Shown: piece after piece, positions 42,345 to 49,970 of the stretch
Layout: each line of letters opens with the position of its first letter
How positions within the stretch are numbered: position 1 is the first letter of the stretch
From: Streptomyces canus
GTDB lineage: Bacteria > Actinomycetota > Actinomycetes > Streptomycetales > Streptomycetaceae
Assembly: GCF_030815415.1 (NCBI RefSeq)
Contig: NZ_JAUSWW010000001.1
Coordinates: forward strand, 8,494,001 to 8,558,000
Direction of reading: 5' to 3'
DNA: 64,000 nt
Notes under the pieces: generated by a model
Seen by the model: the letters and a program-made list of their open reading frames with translations, nothing else
Databases searched by the model: none
Told to the model about the DNA's origin: nothing
Position numbers and translations under genes: made by a program

Positions 42345-43472
42345 ATGGCGTTCGGCTGGATCGACGAGCAGGCGCTGCTGCGCCGTCGCGCCGGACTCGT
42401 ACGCACCCTGCGGCCCCGCCCCGCGGACTCGCCGCTCCTGGACCTGGCGAGCAACGACTACCTGGGCCTGGCCCGCCACCCCGAGGTCACCGAAGGCGCC
42501 GCGCGCGCCGCTCGGACCTGGGGCGGAGGCTCGACCGGATCCCGACTCGTCACCGGCACCACCGAGCTCCACAGTCAGCTGGAACTCGAGCTGGCCGAAT
42601 ACTGCGGCTTCGAGGCGGCCCTCGTCTTCTCCTCCGGCTACGCGGCCAACCTCGCCGCGGTCACCGCACTGGCCCCGCACGGCTCACTGATCGTCTCCGA
42701 CGCCGGCAACCACGCCTCACTGATCGACGGCTGCCGACTGGCCCGCGGCACGACACAGGTCGTCGGCCACGCCGATCCCGAGGCCGTGCGCAAGGCACTC
42801 CAGACGCACGAGGGCCCCGCGGTCGTCGTGTCCGACACCGTCTTCTCGGTGGACGGCGACGCCGCCCCCCTGGCCGGGCTCGCCGAGGCATGCCGGGAGC
42901 ACGGCGCGGGGCTGCTGGTCGACGACGCCCACGGCCTCGGCGTGCTCGGCGACGGCGGCCGCGGCGCCCCGCACGCGGCGGGACTCGCGGGCGCCGACGA
43001 CGTCGTCGTGACGGTCACGCTGTCCAAGTCGCTCGGCAGCCAGGGCGGCGCCGTCCTCGGCCCCGCCCGGGTGATCGACCACCTGGTCAACGCGGCCCGG
43101 ACCTTCATCTTCGACACCGGGCTCGCCCCCGCCGCGGCGGGAGCGGCCCTCGCGGCACTGCACCTGCTGCGCCGCGAGCCCGCGCGCGCGGCGCGGGCCC
43201 GCGAGGTGGCCGCCGAACTGCACGCACGGCTGACCGCCGCGGGTCACGAGGCGGTACGCCCGGACGCCGCGGTCGTCTCCGTGCGCGCGCCGTCCCCGGA
43301 GCAGGCCGTGCGGTGGGCGGCGGACTGCCGCACCGCGGGTCTGGCCGTGGGCTGCTTCCGTCCCCCTTCCGTGCCCGACGGCATCTCACGGCTCAGGCTG
43401 ACCGCCCGCGCGGACCTCTCCGAGGCGCAGATCGAACGCGCTGTATGTGTGATCGGTGAGACACGACCATGA
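42345..43472 (+). CDS. bioF: 8-amino-7-oxononanoate synthase
   Basis: The 375-residue PLP enzyme is of the alpha-oxoamine synthase family: LDLASNDYLGLARHP, GSTGSRLVTGTT and the PLP lysine in VTVTLSKSLGSQGG. It condenses pimeloyl thioester with alanine to KAPA, the first committed step of biotin ring synthesis. GGAGGACCC precedes the ATG. It is divergent from bioBAD and shares a palindromic region with it. Confidence 0.96.
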   Translation: MAFGWIDEQALLRRRAGLVRTLRPRPADSPLLDLASNDYLGLARHPEVTEGAARAARTWGGGSTGSRLVTGTTELHSQLELELAEYCGFEAALVFSSGYAANLAAVTALAPHGSLIVSDAGNHASLIDGCRLARGTTQVVGHADPEAVRKALQTHEGPAVVVSDTVFSVDGDAAPLAGLAEACREHGAGLLVDDAHGLGVLGDGGRGAPHAAGLAGADDVVVTVTLSKSLGSQGGAVLGPARVIDHLVNAARTFIFDTGLAPAAAGAALAALHLLRREPARAARAREVAAELHARLTAAGHEAVRPDAAVVSVRAPSPEQAVRWAADCRTAGLAVGCFRPPSVPDGISRLRLTARADLSEAQIERAVCVIGETRP

Positions 43473-43508
43473 GTCGGCGTGACACGGCCGTGCCCGGGGT
43501 GGAAGGGA

Positions 43509-43730
43509 TCAGAACGCGGCCGTGAACTCCGCCCAGCTCCCGGGGGAGAAGAGCAGCGCGGGTCCGGACGGGTTCTTGGAGTCGCGCACGGCGAGCAGCC
43601 CGGTCCCTGGACCGGTGTGCGGCCGAGCCGTCTCGACACAGTTGTTGGCTCCGGTGCTGTAACTGCTGCGCAGCCACCGCACCGGATGCAGATCAGTACT
43701 GGAAGGTATGTTCCGAGGCATTGCGGACAT
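43509..43730 (-). CDS. DUF397 domain protein
   Basis: The 73-residue protein has the DUF397 core RWLRSSYSTGANNCVETA and VRDSKNPSGPALLFSPGSWAEF. It lies 10 bases after an XRE/DUF5753 regulator, the standard partner, and next to a HATPase gene. In Streptomyces such trios act in development or TA-like circuits. The start MSAMPRNIPSST at 43730 has GGAGG; a start 8 residues earlier lacks it. Confidence 0.92.
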   Translation of the reverse strand: MSAMPRNIPSSTDLHPVRWLRSSYSTGANNCVETARPHTGPGTGLLAVRDSKNPSGPALLFSPGSWAEFTAAF

Positions 43731-43740
43731 GGGTGCCTCC

Positions 43741-44610
43741 TTACGCGCCGTCACCTATCCCGGCGATGTAATCCAACGAGTCCTCGGGCGAAAGGGCGTG
43801 GATCTGAAGAGCGTTGAAGGCCTCGGTATAGGCCTGGAGGTCTTCTTTCCGCTCGAGGTAGAGGCTACTCGTCAAGTGGTCGAGAACAACCACGTCCAGA
43901 TCAGATCTGCTCGAAAATGAGAAGATTACGAAAGGCCCGGTGATGCCGATGTGGGCTCCCGCGGCGAACGGCAGTACCTGAATCCGGACTTGGGGCAACC
44001 GGGCCGCCTCCATGAGCCGCCGCAGTTGTCGCGCCATGACGTCGGGCCCGCCGATCTCCCGGCGCAGTACAGCCTCGTCCAGCACCGCGCTCAGCTTCAG
44101 CGGCGGTTCGGCCCGCAGCACGTCCTGTCTGGCCAGCCGGACCTTCACCAGCGCGTCGAGCCGCTCGTCCGGCTCCGTGCCGAGCCCGTTCACCGCGGCC
44201 CGGGTCACCGCACGGGCGTACTCGGGCGTCTGCAGCAGCCCGGGCACCACGGCGGTCTCCAGCGTGCGCATCGCACCGGCCTGGGACTCCAGACTGATGA
44301 AGTCGCGATACGTCGGTGGCAGTACCCCGCGGTACTGGTGCCACCAGTGGTGCCGCCCGCCGCCCTCGTCGGAGCCCGCCAACGCCAGGAGCAACTCGCG
44401 CAGTTGGGTATCGTGCACCGCGTAGGCGTCCAGCAGTAACCGCACGTCGGCCGGTTTCACGCCGCTGGCGCCGGTTTCGATCCGGCTCACTTTCGACTGG
44501 TGCCAGCCCACCAGCCGGGCCGCCTCACCACTGGTGAGCCCCGCACTGGCGCGCAACGCACGCAGTTCGGCGCCCAGTTTCCGGCGGCGTACCGCGGGAC
44601 CGTGCTGCAT
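43741..44610 (-). CDS. XRE helix-turn-helix regulator with DUF5753 domain
   Basis: The 289-residue protein has an XRE helix-turn-helix (about residues 10-66; LTSGEAARLVGWHQSKVSRIE) and a DUF5753 domain (about 105-280). It is the WhiJ/AbaA-type partner of the downstream DUF397 gene. It probably binds DNA with its small partner. It is divergent from a HATPase gene across 212 bases that include the AT-rich near-palindrome AGATAT-ATGC-ATATCT (44682-44697). Confidence 0.93.
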   Translation of the reverse strand: MQHGPAVRRRKLGAELRALRASAGLTSGEAARLVGWHQSKVSRIETGASGVKPADVRLLLDAYAVHDTQLRELLLALAGSDEGGGRHHWWHQYRGVLPPTYRDFISLESQAGAMRTLETAVVPGLLQTPEYARAVTRAAVNGLGTEPDERLDALVKVRLARQDVLRAEPPLKLSAVLDEAVLRREIGGPDVMARQLRRLMEAARLPQVRIQVLPFAAGAHIGITGPFVIFSFSSRSDLDVVVLDHLTSSLYLERKEDLQAYTEAFNALQIHALSPEDSLDYIAGIGDGA

Positions 44611-44822
44611 GGGCTACTCCTTACTCCTTCCGGGCCGCCCAAATACGGTCTTCCGTCGGAGAGTTCACCGCTTCGAGCGACAGATATATGCATATCTTGG
44701 TGGATCGGCACCGTGACCGGGCGGGTAATGGCAGTCTGGCGATGAAGCACCAGTCCGGGACCGTACTCGAACCATCCGCTCCGTGTCGGACTACGGTCCC
44801 GTGGGAAAGGGACGACGTCGCC

Positions 44823-45341
44823 ATGGCAGACCATCTGGAAGCATCCGTCACTCTGCCGAGCGATCCCGCCTCGGTCTCCACGGCCCGCACCTATGTCATC
44901 GGCACCCTGGCGGAATGGGGCCTGCCGTCGGACACCGAGGCGGCCGACACGATCCGGCTCATCGTCTCCGAACTCGCCACCAACGCCGTACAGCACACCT
45001 TCGGACAGTCACCCACCTTCACGGTGGACATCCAGCTCGACCGTGACGAACACCTGCGCATCGGGGTCACCGACAGTCATCCGCGGTTCCCGAAGCGGCT
45101 GCCGGCCGCCGTCCAGCAGGACAACGGCCGTGGCATGGTCATCATCCGCTGGCTGACCGCGGAGTGCGGAGGCAAGCTGAGAGTCCGGCCCACCCGTGAG
45201 GGCGGCAAGACCGTCTCCATCGAACTCCCGTGGACGGTACCGGCCGAGCCGGTCTCCCAGCGGGGCAGCAGGAACCGTAGAGAGGCGCCTCCGGAAGTCG
45301 GAGGCGCCTCTCAGGGCGTGACGGCCGGCCCGCGAGGGTGA
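44823..45341 (+). CDS. HATPase_c_2 ATP-binding protein (RsbW-like)
   Basis: The 172-residue protein has an anti-sigma-factor type GHKL ATPase fold: VSELATNAVQHT (N-box), GVTDSHP and QQDNGRGMVIIRWL (G-boxes). These proteins may act as anti-sigma kinases; partners are not adjacent. The ATG at 44823 was chosen; the frame is open from 44688. The last 20 codons run through a strong terminator-like hairpin (45281-45311), unusual for a coding end, and hint at a shifted 3' frame. Confidence 0.85.
   Translation: MADHLEASVTLPSDPASVSTARTYVIGTLAEWGLPSDTEAADTIRLIVSELATNAVQHTFGQSPTFTVDIQLDRDEHLRIGVTDSHPRFPKRLPAAVQQDNGRGMVIIRWLTAECGGKLRVRPTREGGKTVSIELPWTVPAEPVSQRGSRNRREAPPEVGGASQGVTAGPRG
45281..45311 (+). 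terminator. hairpin terminator within the 3' end of the HATPase gene
   Basis: AGAGGCGCCTCCG and CGGAGGCGCCTCT form a perfect 13-bp stem with a 5-base loop. It is a typical Streptomyces terminator, but lies upstream of the predicted stop codon at 45341. A TAG in another frame at 45278 ends right where the stem begins. Confidence 0.75.
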
Positions 45342-45377
45342 CGGCAGGTCAGGTAGCCATCACCCTCACGGGACGGG

Positions 45378-45851
45378 TCACTTGACCCGGCCGTACCAGA
45401 CGCTCTTGGTCCAGATTTTCTGCAGCTTCACGACCTCCCCGCTCTTCGGGGAGTGCCAGATCTTTCCCTTCCCGGCATAGATGCCGACGTGGTACACGCT
45501 GGAGCCGGAGTGGAAGAACACGAGGTCTCCGGCCTTGCGGTTCCCCACGGAGATGTGGCGGGTCTTGTTGTACTGCTGGGCCGCCGTCCGAGGCAGGCTT
45601 TTGCCAGCCTTCTTGAACGAGTACAGCGTGAGCCCGGAGCAGTCGAACCGATGCGGCCCCGCGGCGCCCCACTTGTACGGGGAGCCCTTTTTGGAGGCAG
45701 CGACCTGAAGTGCCTTCGTCGCCGGTGTCGCGGCCTCGGCGTCGGATGCGACGCCCGGGACCACGAGGGAGCCGCCCACGGCGGCGATGGTCAGAGCCGA
45801 GGCCGTACCGGCCCGGGCCATGAGCGACGGGACACGATTGAGCGCAGACAT
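45378..45851 (-). CDS. secreted NlpC/P60 (C40) peptidoglycan hydrolase
   Basis: The 157-residue protein has a signal peptide (about residues 1-40, ending ASDAEAA) and an NlpC/P60 domain with catalytic Cys in RFDCSGLTLY, His in YHVGIYAG, and a third polar residue in IWHSPKSG. It cuts peptide bridges of peptidoglycan. The mature protein is basic. It lies directly behind a c-di-AMP riboswitch, a feature common to Streptomyces cell-wall hydrolase genes. Start at 45851 (MSALNRVPSLM) with GAAGG upstream. Confidence 0.93.
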   Translation of the reverse strand: MSALNRVPSLMARAGTASALTIAAVGGSLVVPGVASDAEAATPATKALQVAASKKGSPYKWGAAGPHRFDCSGLTLYSFKKAGKSLPRTAAQQYNKTRHISVGNRKAGDLVFFHSGSSVYHVGIYAGKGKIWHSPKSGEVVKLQKIWTKSVWYGRVK

Positions 45852-45861
45852 GCGCAACCCT

Positions 45862-46058
45862 TCGTCAGCCGCCTGTGAAGGATGACCTGTCGGATTCGGG
45901 CTGGCGAAGTTGCCCGGCCGCATACTGCGGCTTCACCCCAAGGGCTGCTCGGAACGGCTGTTGACGGCCGATCCGGCGACCCGTCGTGCCTGGGTCCTCC
46001 ACTCCTGCCGATCCACTCCTGTCGACCGGTCATCCGGGCGGCGGCAGGACTCGGCGTC
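45862..46058 (-). promoter_or_regulatory. c-di-AMP (ydaO/yuaA-type) riboswitch
   Basis: Reading the minus strand, the leader contains the conserved blocks of the actinobacterial class: GCCGAGTCCTGCC at the 5' end, GGAGGACCCA, GGGGTGAAGCC, and CCGAATCCGACAGGTCATCC before a closing GGCGGCTG that pairs with GCCGCC of the 5' strand. It ends 10 bases before the ATG of the NlpC/P60 gene. In Streptomyces this riboswitch turns off hydrolase genes when c-di-AMP is high. The exact borders are estimated. Confidence 0.82.
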
Positions 46059-46404
46059 CGCCCGGATCGCCCCGCCGCTGCGGCGGGGTCTTGTCGTCAG
46101 ACAGGGATCTTCACGTACTTCACGCCGAAAAACCCAATGGAATCGGGGATTTGTGGCGTTACTCACCACTCACCCGTTCGGGTGGACACTCGTCTGTTCG
46201 AGGGAGCGTCGACAGGGTCGAGGACCCCCGGACCAGCGACGGAGGTACTCATTCCGGAGCCGGGCTACGCGCGTTGCGCAACCTCGGCGGCCCTGTCGAA
46301 GGAGGGGTGTCTACTCCGAACGGGGGTACGCCGTTTGGTCCGTTTGAAGGCCGGTCCGGACGCGCCGCCACGCGGCCGGGCGCGCCGGACCGGCTGCCGT
46401 CACG
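46059..46404. other. 346-base intergenic stretch with stem-loops, no gene seen
   Basis: No convincing gene was found. It holds the hairpin CCCCGCCG-CTG-CGGCGGGG (46070-46088), a palindrome CACCCGTTCGGGTG (46171-46184), GTTGCGCAAC (46273-46282), and long-range complementary arms TCGACAGGG (46209-46217) and CCCTGTCGA (46291-46299). Promoters of the riboswitch leader should lie here. A small structured RNA is possible but unproven. Confidence 0.5.
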
Positions 46405-46713
46405 TCAACTGTCGGAGTGCGGCGGCACCGTGACCCGGGCCGTGCGCCGCTCGCCGTCGAGCACCCGCAGCGCCCGCGCCAGGGTCATGGCGTGCACCTC
46501 GGTCTCGCCGCGCCGATGCATGGTCGCCAGCGCGTCGCGCAGTTCGGCGGCCTTCGTCACCAGCGCCTGGGCGGCCCGCAGGCCGCGGTAGGTGTCGCCG
46601 TGGCGCGCGGGGTTGATACGGCCGAGCAGGTCGACCACCTCGAGGTAATGGTCGATCAGCTCGCCCTCGGCGCGCGTCAGGGCGGGCAGCGGAGGAAGCT
46701 CCGGCGGCAGCAT
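46405..46713 (-). CDS. small conserved protein downstream of clpP
   Basis: The 102-residue protein starts 7 bases after the ClpP stop and is surely in that operon. It is helical (LTRAEGELIDHYLEVVDLLGRINP) with no recognisable family. Its link to clpP suggests a role with the protease, but none can be named. No signal peptide or membrane segment. Confidence 0.75.
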   Translation of the reverse strand: MLPPELPPLPALTRAEGELIDHYLEVVDLLGRINPARHGDTYRGLRAAQALVTKAAELRDALATMHRRGETEVHAMTLARALRVLDGERRTARVTVPPHSDS

Positions 46714-46720
46714 CGCCCGC

Positions 46721-47356
46721 TCACCGGGCGCCGGGCGTGGTGCGCGACGCCTTGCGGCTGGGGATGATCCCGTCCACCAGGCCGTACTCCACGGCTTCTT
46801 GCGCGTCCAGGATCTTGTCCCGCTCGATGTCCGCGGTGACTTGCTCGTGGGTGCGCCCGGTGTGCCGTACGAGCATCTCCTCCAGCCGGAACCGGATGCG
46901 CCCCAACTCCTCCGCCTGAATGGCCAGATCGCTGGCCTGGCCCTCCACCGGCTGGGGCAGGGACGGCTGGTGGATCACCACGCGTGCCCCGGGCAGGGCG
47001 AACCGCCGGCCCGGGGTGCCCGCCGCCAGCAGCACCGCGGCGGACGAGCCGGCCTGCCCCAGGCAGACCGTCTCCACGTCACAGGTGACGAACTGCATCG
47101 TGTCGTAGATCGCCGACATCGCGCTGAACGAGCCGCCGGGGGAGTTGATGTAGAGGGAGATGTCCCGGTCCGGATCCTGGTGCTCGAGGTGCATGAACTG
47201 GGCCATCACATCGTTCGCCGACGTGTCGTCGACCTGTGTCCCGAGGAAGACGATCCGCTCCTCCAGGAGCTTCGAGTACGGGTCCATCGTCCTCGAGCCG
47301 GAGCTCGTGCGCTCCGTGAACTCGGGCAGCACATAGCGGGCGGACGGTCGGGTCAT
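46721..47356 (-). CDS. clpP: ATP-dependent Clp protease proteolytic subunit paralogue
   Basis: The 211-residue serine peptidase has the catalytic triad region: GQAGSSAAVLL (Ser), VVIHQP (His) and an aspartate near the C-terminal half; INSPGGS and ERDKILDAQEAVEYGLVDG are standard ClpP segments. The site reads AGSSA where most ClpPs have ACSM or AASM, so this is a divergent paralogue. In Streptomyces such a solitary paralogue accompanies clpP1P2 and clpP3P4 elsewhere. GGAGGGG precedes the ATG. It is divergent from an orphan antitoxin; no Clp ATPase is adjacent. Confidence 0.93.
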   Translation of the reverse strand: MTRPSARYVLPEFTERTSSGSRTMDPYSKLLEERIVFLGTQVDDTSANDVMAQFMHLEHQDPDRDISLYINSPGGSFSAMSAIYDTMQFVTCDVETVCLGQAGSSAAVLLAAGTPGRRFALPGARVVIHQPSLPQPVEGQASDLAIQAEELGRIRFRLEEMLVRHTGRTHEQVTADIERDKILDAQEAVEYGLVDGIIPSRKASRTTPGAR

Positions 47357-47386
47357 GAGGCACCCCTCCTTCTGTGTCTGTAAAAA

Positions 47387-47414
47387 ATGTACAGGATGTA
47401 CTTGACGCTAGAAT
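47387..47414 (+). promoter_or_regulatory. ATGTAC repeats and promoter of antitoxin gene
   Basis: ATGTACA (47387-47393) and ATGTACT (47396-47402) form a close repeat 9 bases apart; TGTACA is itself palindromic. A -10 box TAGAAT lies at 47409-47414, 6 bases before the antitoxin ATG, which implies a leaderless mRNA. The 64-base region is also the upstream region of clpP. It is a plausible site for control of both genes by the antitoxin. Confidence 0.45.
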
Positions 47415-47420
47415 GGGGTC

Positions 47421-47717
47421 ATGGCCTACGAGATTCCGGTGACGCAAGCCAGGGCTGAACTCGCCGACCTGATCAACCGCGTGGTGTACGGCGGTGAGCG
47501 CGTCGTCGTGACCCGCCACGGCAAGCCGCTCGTTGCCCTTGTCTCCGCCGCCGACCTGGAACGACTGGAGAAGCTCGCGGAGCCCGTCGGGCCGGCCGAG
47601 CTCGCCGAGGAGCAGGTGATCACCGCGGTCTCCGCCGTCCGGGAGGTCGCGTCCGCTCCCCGCGAACAGCAGCGCTTCGGCATCACGGCGCACCACGGGG
47701 GGACCGGGGCCTCCTGA
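47421..47717 (+). CDS. Phd/YefM family antitoxin, orphan
   Basis: The 98-residue protein has the Phd/YefM fold: IPVTQARAELADLINRVVYGGERVVVTRHGKPLVALVSAADLERLE. Such proteins bind DNA with the N-terminal domain and a RelE/Doc toxin with the C-terminal tail. No toxin gene lies next to it; the next gene is on the other strand. It is divergent from clpP, whose product family degrades antitoxins. It could be a transcriptional repressor of clpP. Confidence 0.92.
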   Translation: MAYEIPVTQARAELADLINRVVYGGERVVVTRHGKPLVALVSAADLERLEKLAEPVGPAELAEEQVITAVSAVREVASAPREQQRFGITAHHGGTGAS

Positions 47718-47774
47718 GACACGGAAAGACCGTGCACCCGCAGGGGCGCACGGTCAGAGGCGCGGGGCGGTCCG

Positions 47775-48779
47775 TCAGCCGACCCGCGCGAGCTCTCGCT
47801 CCGTCACCCGGGGCTCGGCGTTCTTCCTCCGGTCCTTGAGTGCGCTTCCGAGCAGGACCGCGCCGAGGCCGAGCGCCGCCCACCAGGCCAGGGTCAGGGC
47901 GGGGCCCGTCGCCGCCGCGCCGTCGAAGTACGCCACGGAGCGCGTCAGGGTCGCGCTGGCGCCCGGCGGCAGCCACTGGCCGATGGCGCCGGCCGGCTCG
48001 GGCAGCATCTGCGGTGCCGAGGCCGCGCCGGACCACGGGTTGCCGAACAGCATGATCACACCGGCGACGATGCCCACGCCGGCGGTGCCGAGCAGAGCGG
48101 CGAGACCGGCGACGGCGCCGCTCACGGCCAGCGCCGACAGCCCGAAGACCCCGGCCTGCGCCCACCAGCCGCCCGTGATGACTCCGAGCCAGCTGTCCGC
48201 GACGCCGGCGGCGGCGACGCCGACCAGGGCGGAGGCGCCGACCAGGACGAGCACGGCACGCGTCCCGCGCAGCCCGCTGAAGGTCACCACCGCGCCCGCC
48301 GCCATACCGGCCAGGGCCAGCGGCAGCACGCTCGCGTTGAGGGCGGCACCCCGCGGGTCCGCGGCCGGGGCGGCCACCACGTCGACCGTCCTGACCTGTG
48401 CGCCGTCGGCGGCCGCCTGCTCCGCCACCGCCTGCTGGAGCAGCTGGGCGACGACCGGGCTCGCGGCCGAGGCGGTCAGCAGCCTGGGGCCGTCGGCGGT
48501 GACGACGACCGCCCCGTATACGGTCCGGTCCTCGATGGCGTCCCGGGCCGCGGCCTCGTCCTTGTAGTGGTGGAGCTCGAACGCTCCCTCGTGCTGTGTC
48601 AGTTGCTTCTCCACCTGGGCGGTCGCGGCGGCGGGCCCGGCCACGCCGAGCGGCAGGTCGCGGGGGGCGGTGCGGGCGGCGGGCCAGGCGAAGGCCCACA
48701 GGGCGAGCGCCGCGATGACCGGGACGAGGAGGGCGACTGCGATCATGCGGCGGGCGTTCCCGGTGGGGGCGGTGGACAT
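47775..48779 (-). CDS. multi-pass membrane protein (ABC-2/YhgE-like)
   Basis: The 334-residue protein has one N-terminal helix (about residues 13-35), an extracytoplasmic domain (about 36-130) with an odd VTADGPRLLTASAA stretch, and five C-terminal helices (about 135-320). This layout resembles DUF3533/YhgE and ABC-2 exporters. It may be a membrane exporter that lacks its own ATPase. The start MSTAPTGNARRM at 48779 has GGAAGGA. It is divergent from a TetR regulator and has a matching operator copy. Confidence 0.85.
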   Translation of the reverse strand: MSTAPTGNARRMIAVALLVPVIAALALWAFAWPAARTAPRDLPLGVAGPAAATAQVEKQLTQHEGAFELHHYKDEAAARDAIEDRTVYGAVVVTADGPRLLTASAASPVVAQLLQQAVAEQAAADGAQVRTVDVVAAPAADPRGAALNASVLPLALAGMAAGAVVTFSGLRGTRAVLVLVGASALVGVAAAGVADSWLGVITGGWWAQAGVFGLSALAVSGAVAGLAALLGTAGVGIVAGVIMLFGNPWSGAASAPQMLPEPAGAIGQWLPPGASATLTRSVAYFDGAAATGPALTLAWWAALGLGAVLLGSALKDRRKNAEPRVTERELARVG

Positions 48780-48807
48780 GGCGTGTTCCTTCCGAGCGGA
48801 ATCCAAA

Positions 48808-48828
48808 AAGAAGGATCGTTCGTTTTAG
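48808..48828. promoter_or_regulatory. TetR operator copy 1 (membrane-protein side)
   Basis: AAGAAGGATCGTTCGTTTTAG lies 29 bases upstream of the membrane-protein start. It matches the second copy at 48866-48886 at 19 of 21 bases. The core is the near-palindrome GGATCGTTC. Confidence 0.65.
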
Positions 48829-48865
48829 TTGCGCCACCACCGTCCTGCCGCCGCCGCCTCTTGTC

Positions 48866-48886
48866 AAGAAGGAACGTTCGTTTTAA
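48866..48886. promoter_or_regulatory. TetR operator copy 2 (tetR side) and promoter
   Basis: AAGAAGGAACGTTCGTTTTAA contains the palindrome GAACGTTC. It sits between a -35 TTGTCA (48861-48866) and a -10 TTAAAT (48883-48888), the classical position for repression. It repeats the copy at 48808-48828, 58 bases away. Confidence 0.65.
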
Positions 48887-48896
48887 ATTGGTGACC

Positions 48897-49544
48897 ATGG
48901 CCCGTGTATCCCAGGAACACCTCGACGCCCGTCGCCGGCAGATCCTCGACGGCGCCGCGGTCTGCTTCGCCCGCAACGGCTTCCACGCCACGTCCATGCA
49001 GGACGTGCTGAAGGAGGTCGACCTGTCGGCCGGAGCGGTGTACCGCTACTTCAGCGGCAAGGAGGAGCTGATCGCCGCGGTCGTCGGAGAGGTGCTCGAC
49101 TCGGTCCGCGCGGCCTTCGAGGAGGCGTCGCACCAGAGCCCGCCCCCGCCGCCGGACGACCTCCTCACCCTGGTCATGGGCCGGACCCTGGCCGCCCGGG
49201 CGAACCTGACCGTCGACGGCGAGCCCGCCTTCCCGCGGCTCGTCATCCAGGTGTGGGGGGAAACGCTGCGCAACAAGGAACTGGCGGTCGTGCTGCACGG
49301 CGGATACGCCGGGGTGCGTCAGGCCTGGACGCGGATCGTCGAGGGCTACCAGGACGCCGGGATGATGAGAGCCGACGTACCGTCGGACCACGTGGCCCGC
49401 ACGATGATCGCGGTCGCGGTCGGATTCCTCGCCCAGCAGTCCCTCTTCGGCCCCGCCCCGGTCGAGGTCCTCCGCGACGGCCTACGGGCGTTGATGAGCA
49501 TGCCGGACCCGCGCACGGGGACCGGTGGATCACAGCTCGGTTAA
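48897..49544 (+). CDS. TetR/AcrR family regulator
   Basis: The 215-residue regulator has a TetR helix-turn-helix (about residues 9-55; ATSMQDVLKEVDLSAGAVYRYFSGKEEL). The C-terminal ligand domain is unassigned. It is divergent from a membrane exporter-like gene with paired operators, so it most likely represses both genes and senses the exported compound. The -10 box ends about 8 bases before ATG 48897, suggesting a leaderless transcript. Confidence 0.95.
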   Translation: MARVSQEHLDARRRQILDGAAVCFARNGFHATSMQDVLKEVDLSAGAVYRYFSGKEELIAAVVGEVLDSVRAAFEEASHQSPPPPPDDLLTLVMGRTLAARANLTVDGEPAFPRLVIQVWGETLRNKELAVVLHGGYAGVRQAWTRIVEGYQDAGMMRADVPSDHVARTMIAVAVGFLAQQSLFGPAPVEVLRDGLRALMSMPDPRTGTGGSQLG

Positions 49545-49613
49545 CTTGCTTGAAATGCGGTCCAACTAGCCTGCCGCCACGCCACCAGGGACTTTGCCCC
49601 GGGGCGGAGGCAA

Positions 49614-49633
49614 CCGGACCCCGCACGGTCCGG
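49614..49633. promoter_or_regulatory. inverted repeat in the ureA leader
   Basis: CCGGACC-CCGCAC-GGTCCGG is a perfect 7-bp inverted repeat, 24 bases upstream of the ureA TTG start. It may be a leader hairpin or operator (urease genes are often nitrogen or nickel controlled). No clear match to a known box was noted. Confidence 0.4.
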
Positions 49634-49656
49634 AGCGAGGACTGTGAGGTGGGACA

Positions 49657-49959
49657 TTGCAACTGACCCCGCACGAGCAAGAGAGGCTGCTCATCCACGT
49701 GGCGGCCGACGTGGCCGAGAAGCGCCGGGCCCGCGGGCTCAAGCTCAACCACCCGGAGACGGTCGCCCTCATCACGTCGCACATCCTCGAAGGCGCCCGT
49801 GACGGCCGTACGGTCGCCGAACTGATGGCCTCCGGACGCAAGCTGCTCACCCGGGACGACGTCATGGAGGGCATCCCCGAGATGATCCACGACGTCCAGG
49901 TCGAGGCGACCTTCCCGGACGGCACCAAGCTCGTCACCGTCCACGACCCGATCGTCTGA
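49657..49959 (+). CDS. ureA: urease subunit gamma
   Basis: The 100-residue protein is the gamma subunit (UreA): LTPHEQERLLIHVAADVAEKRRARGLKLN and EGIPEMIHDVQVEATFPDGTKLVTVHDPI. It is part of the (UreABC)3 urease that hydrolyses urea to ammonia and carbamate. TTG start with GAGGTGGG upstream. It is the first gene of the operon ureABCF-GD. No ureE is present. Confidence 0.97.
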   Translation: MQLTPHEQERLLIHVAADVAEKRRARGLKLNHPETVALITSHILEGARDGRTVAELMASGRKLLTRDDVMEGIPEMIHDVQVEATFPDGTKLVTVHDPIV

Positions 49960-49970
49960 CGGGGGCTGCC

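Noticed and set aside
46059..46404. Small reading frames upstream of the riboswitch on both strands
   Set aside because: No ribosome-binding site plus start with a protein-like sequence was found; I list the stretch as intergenic.
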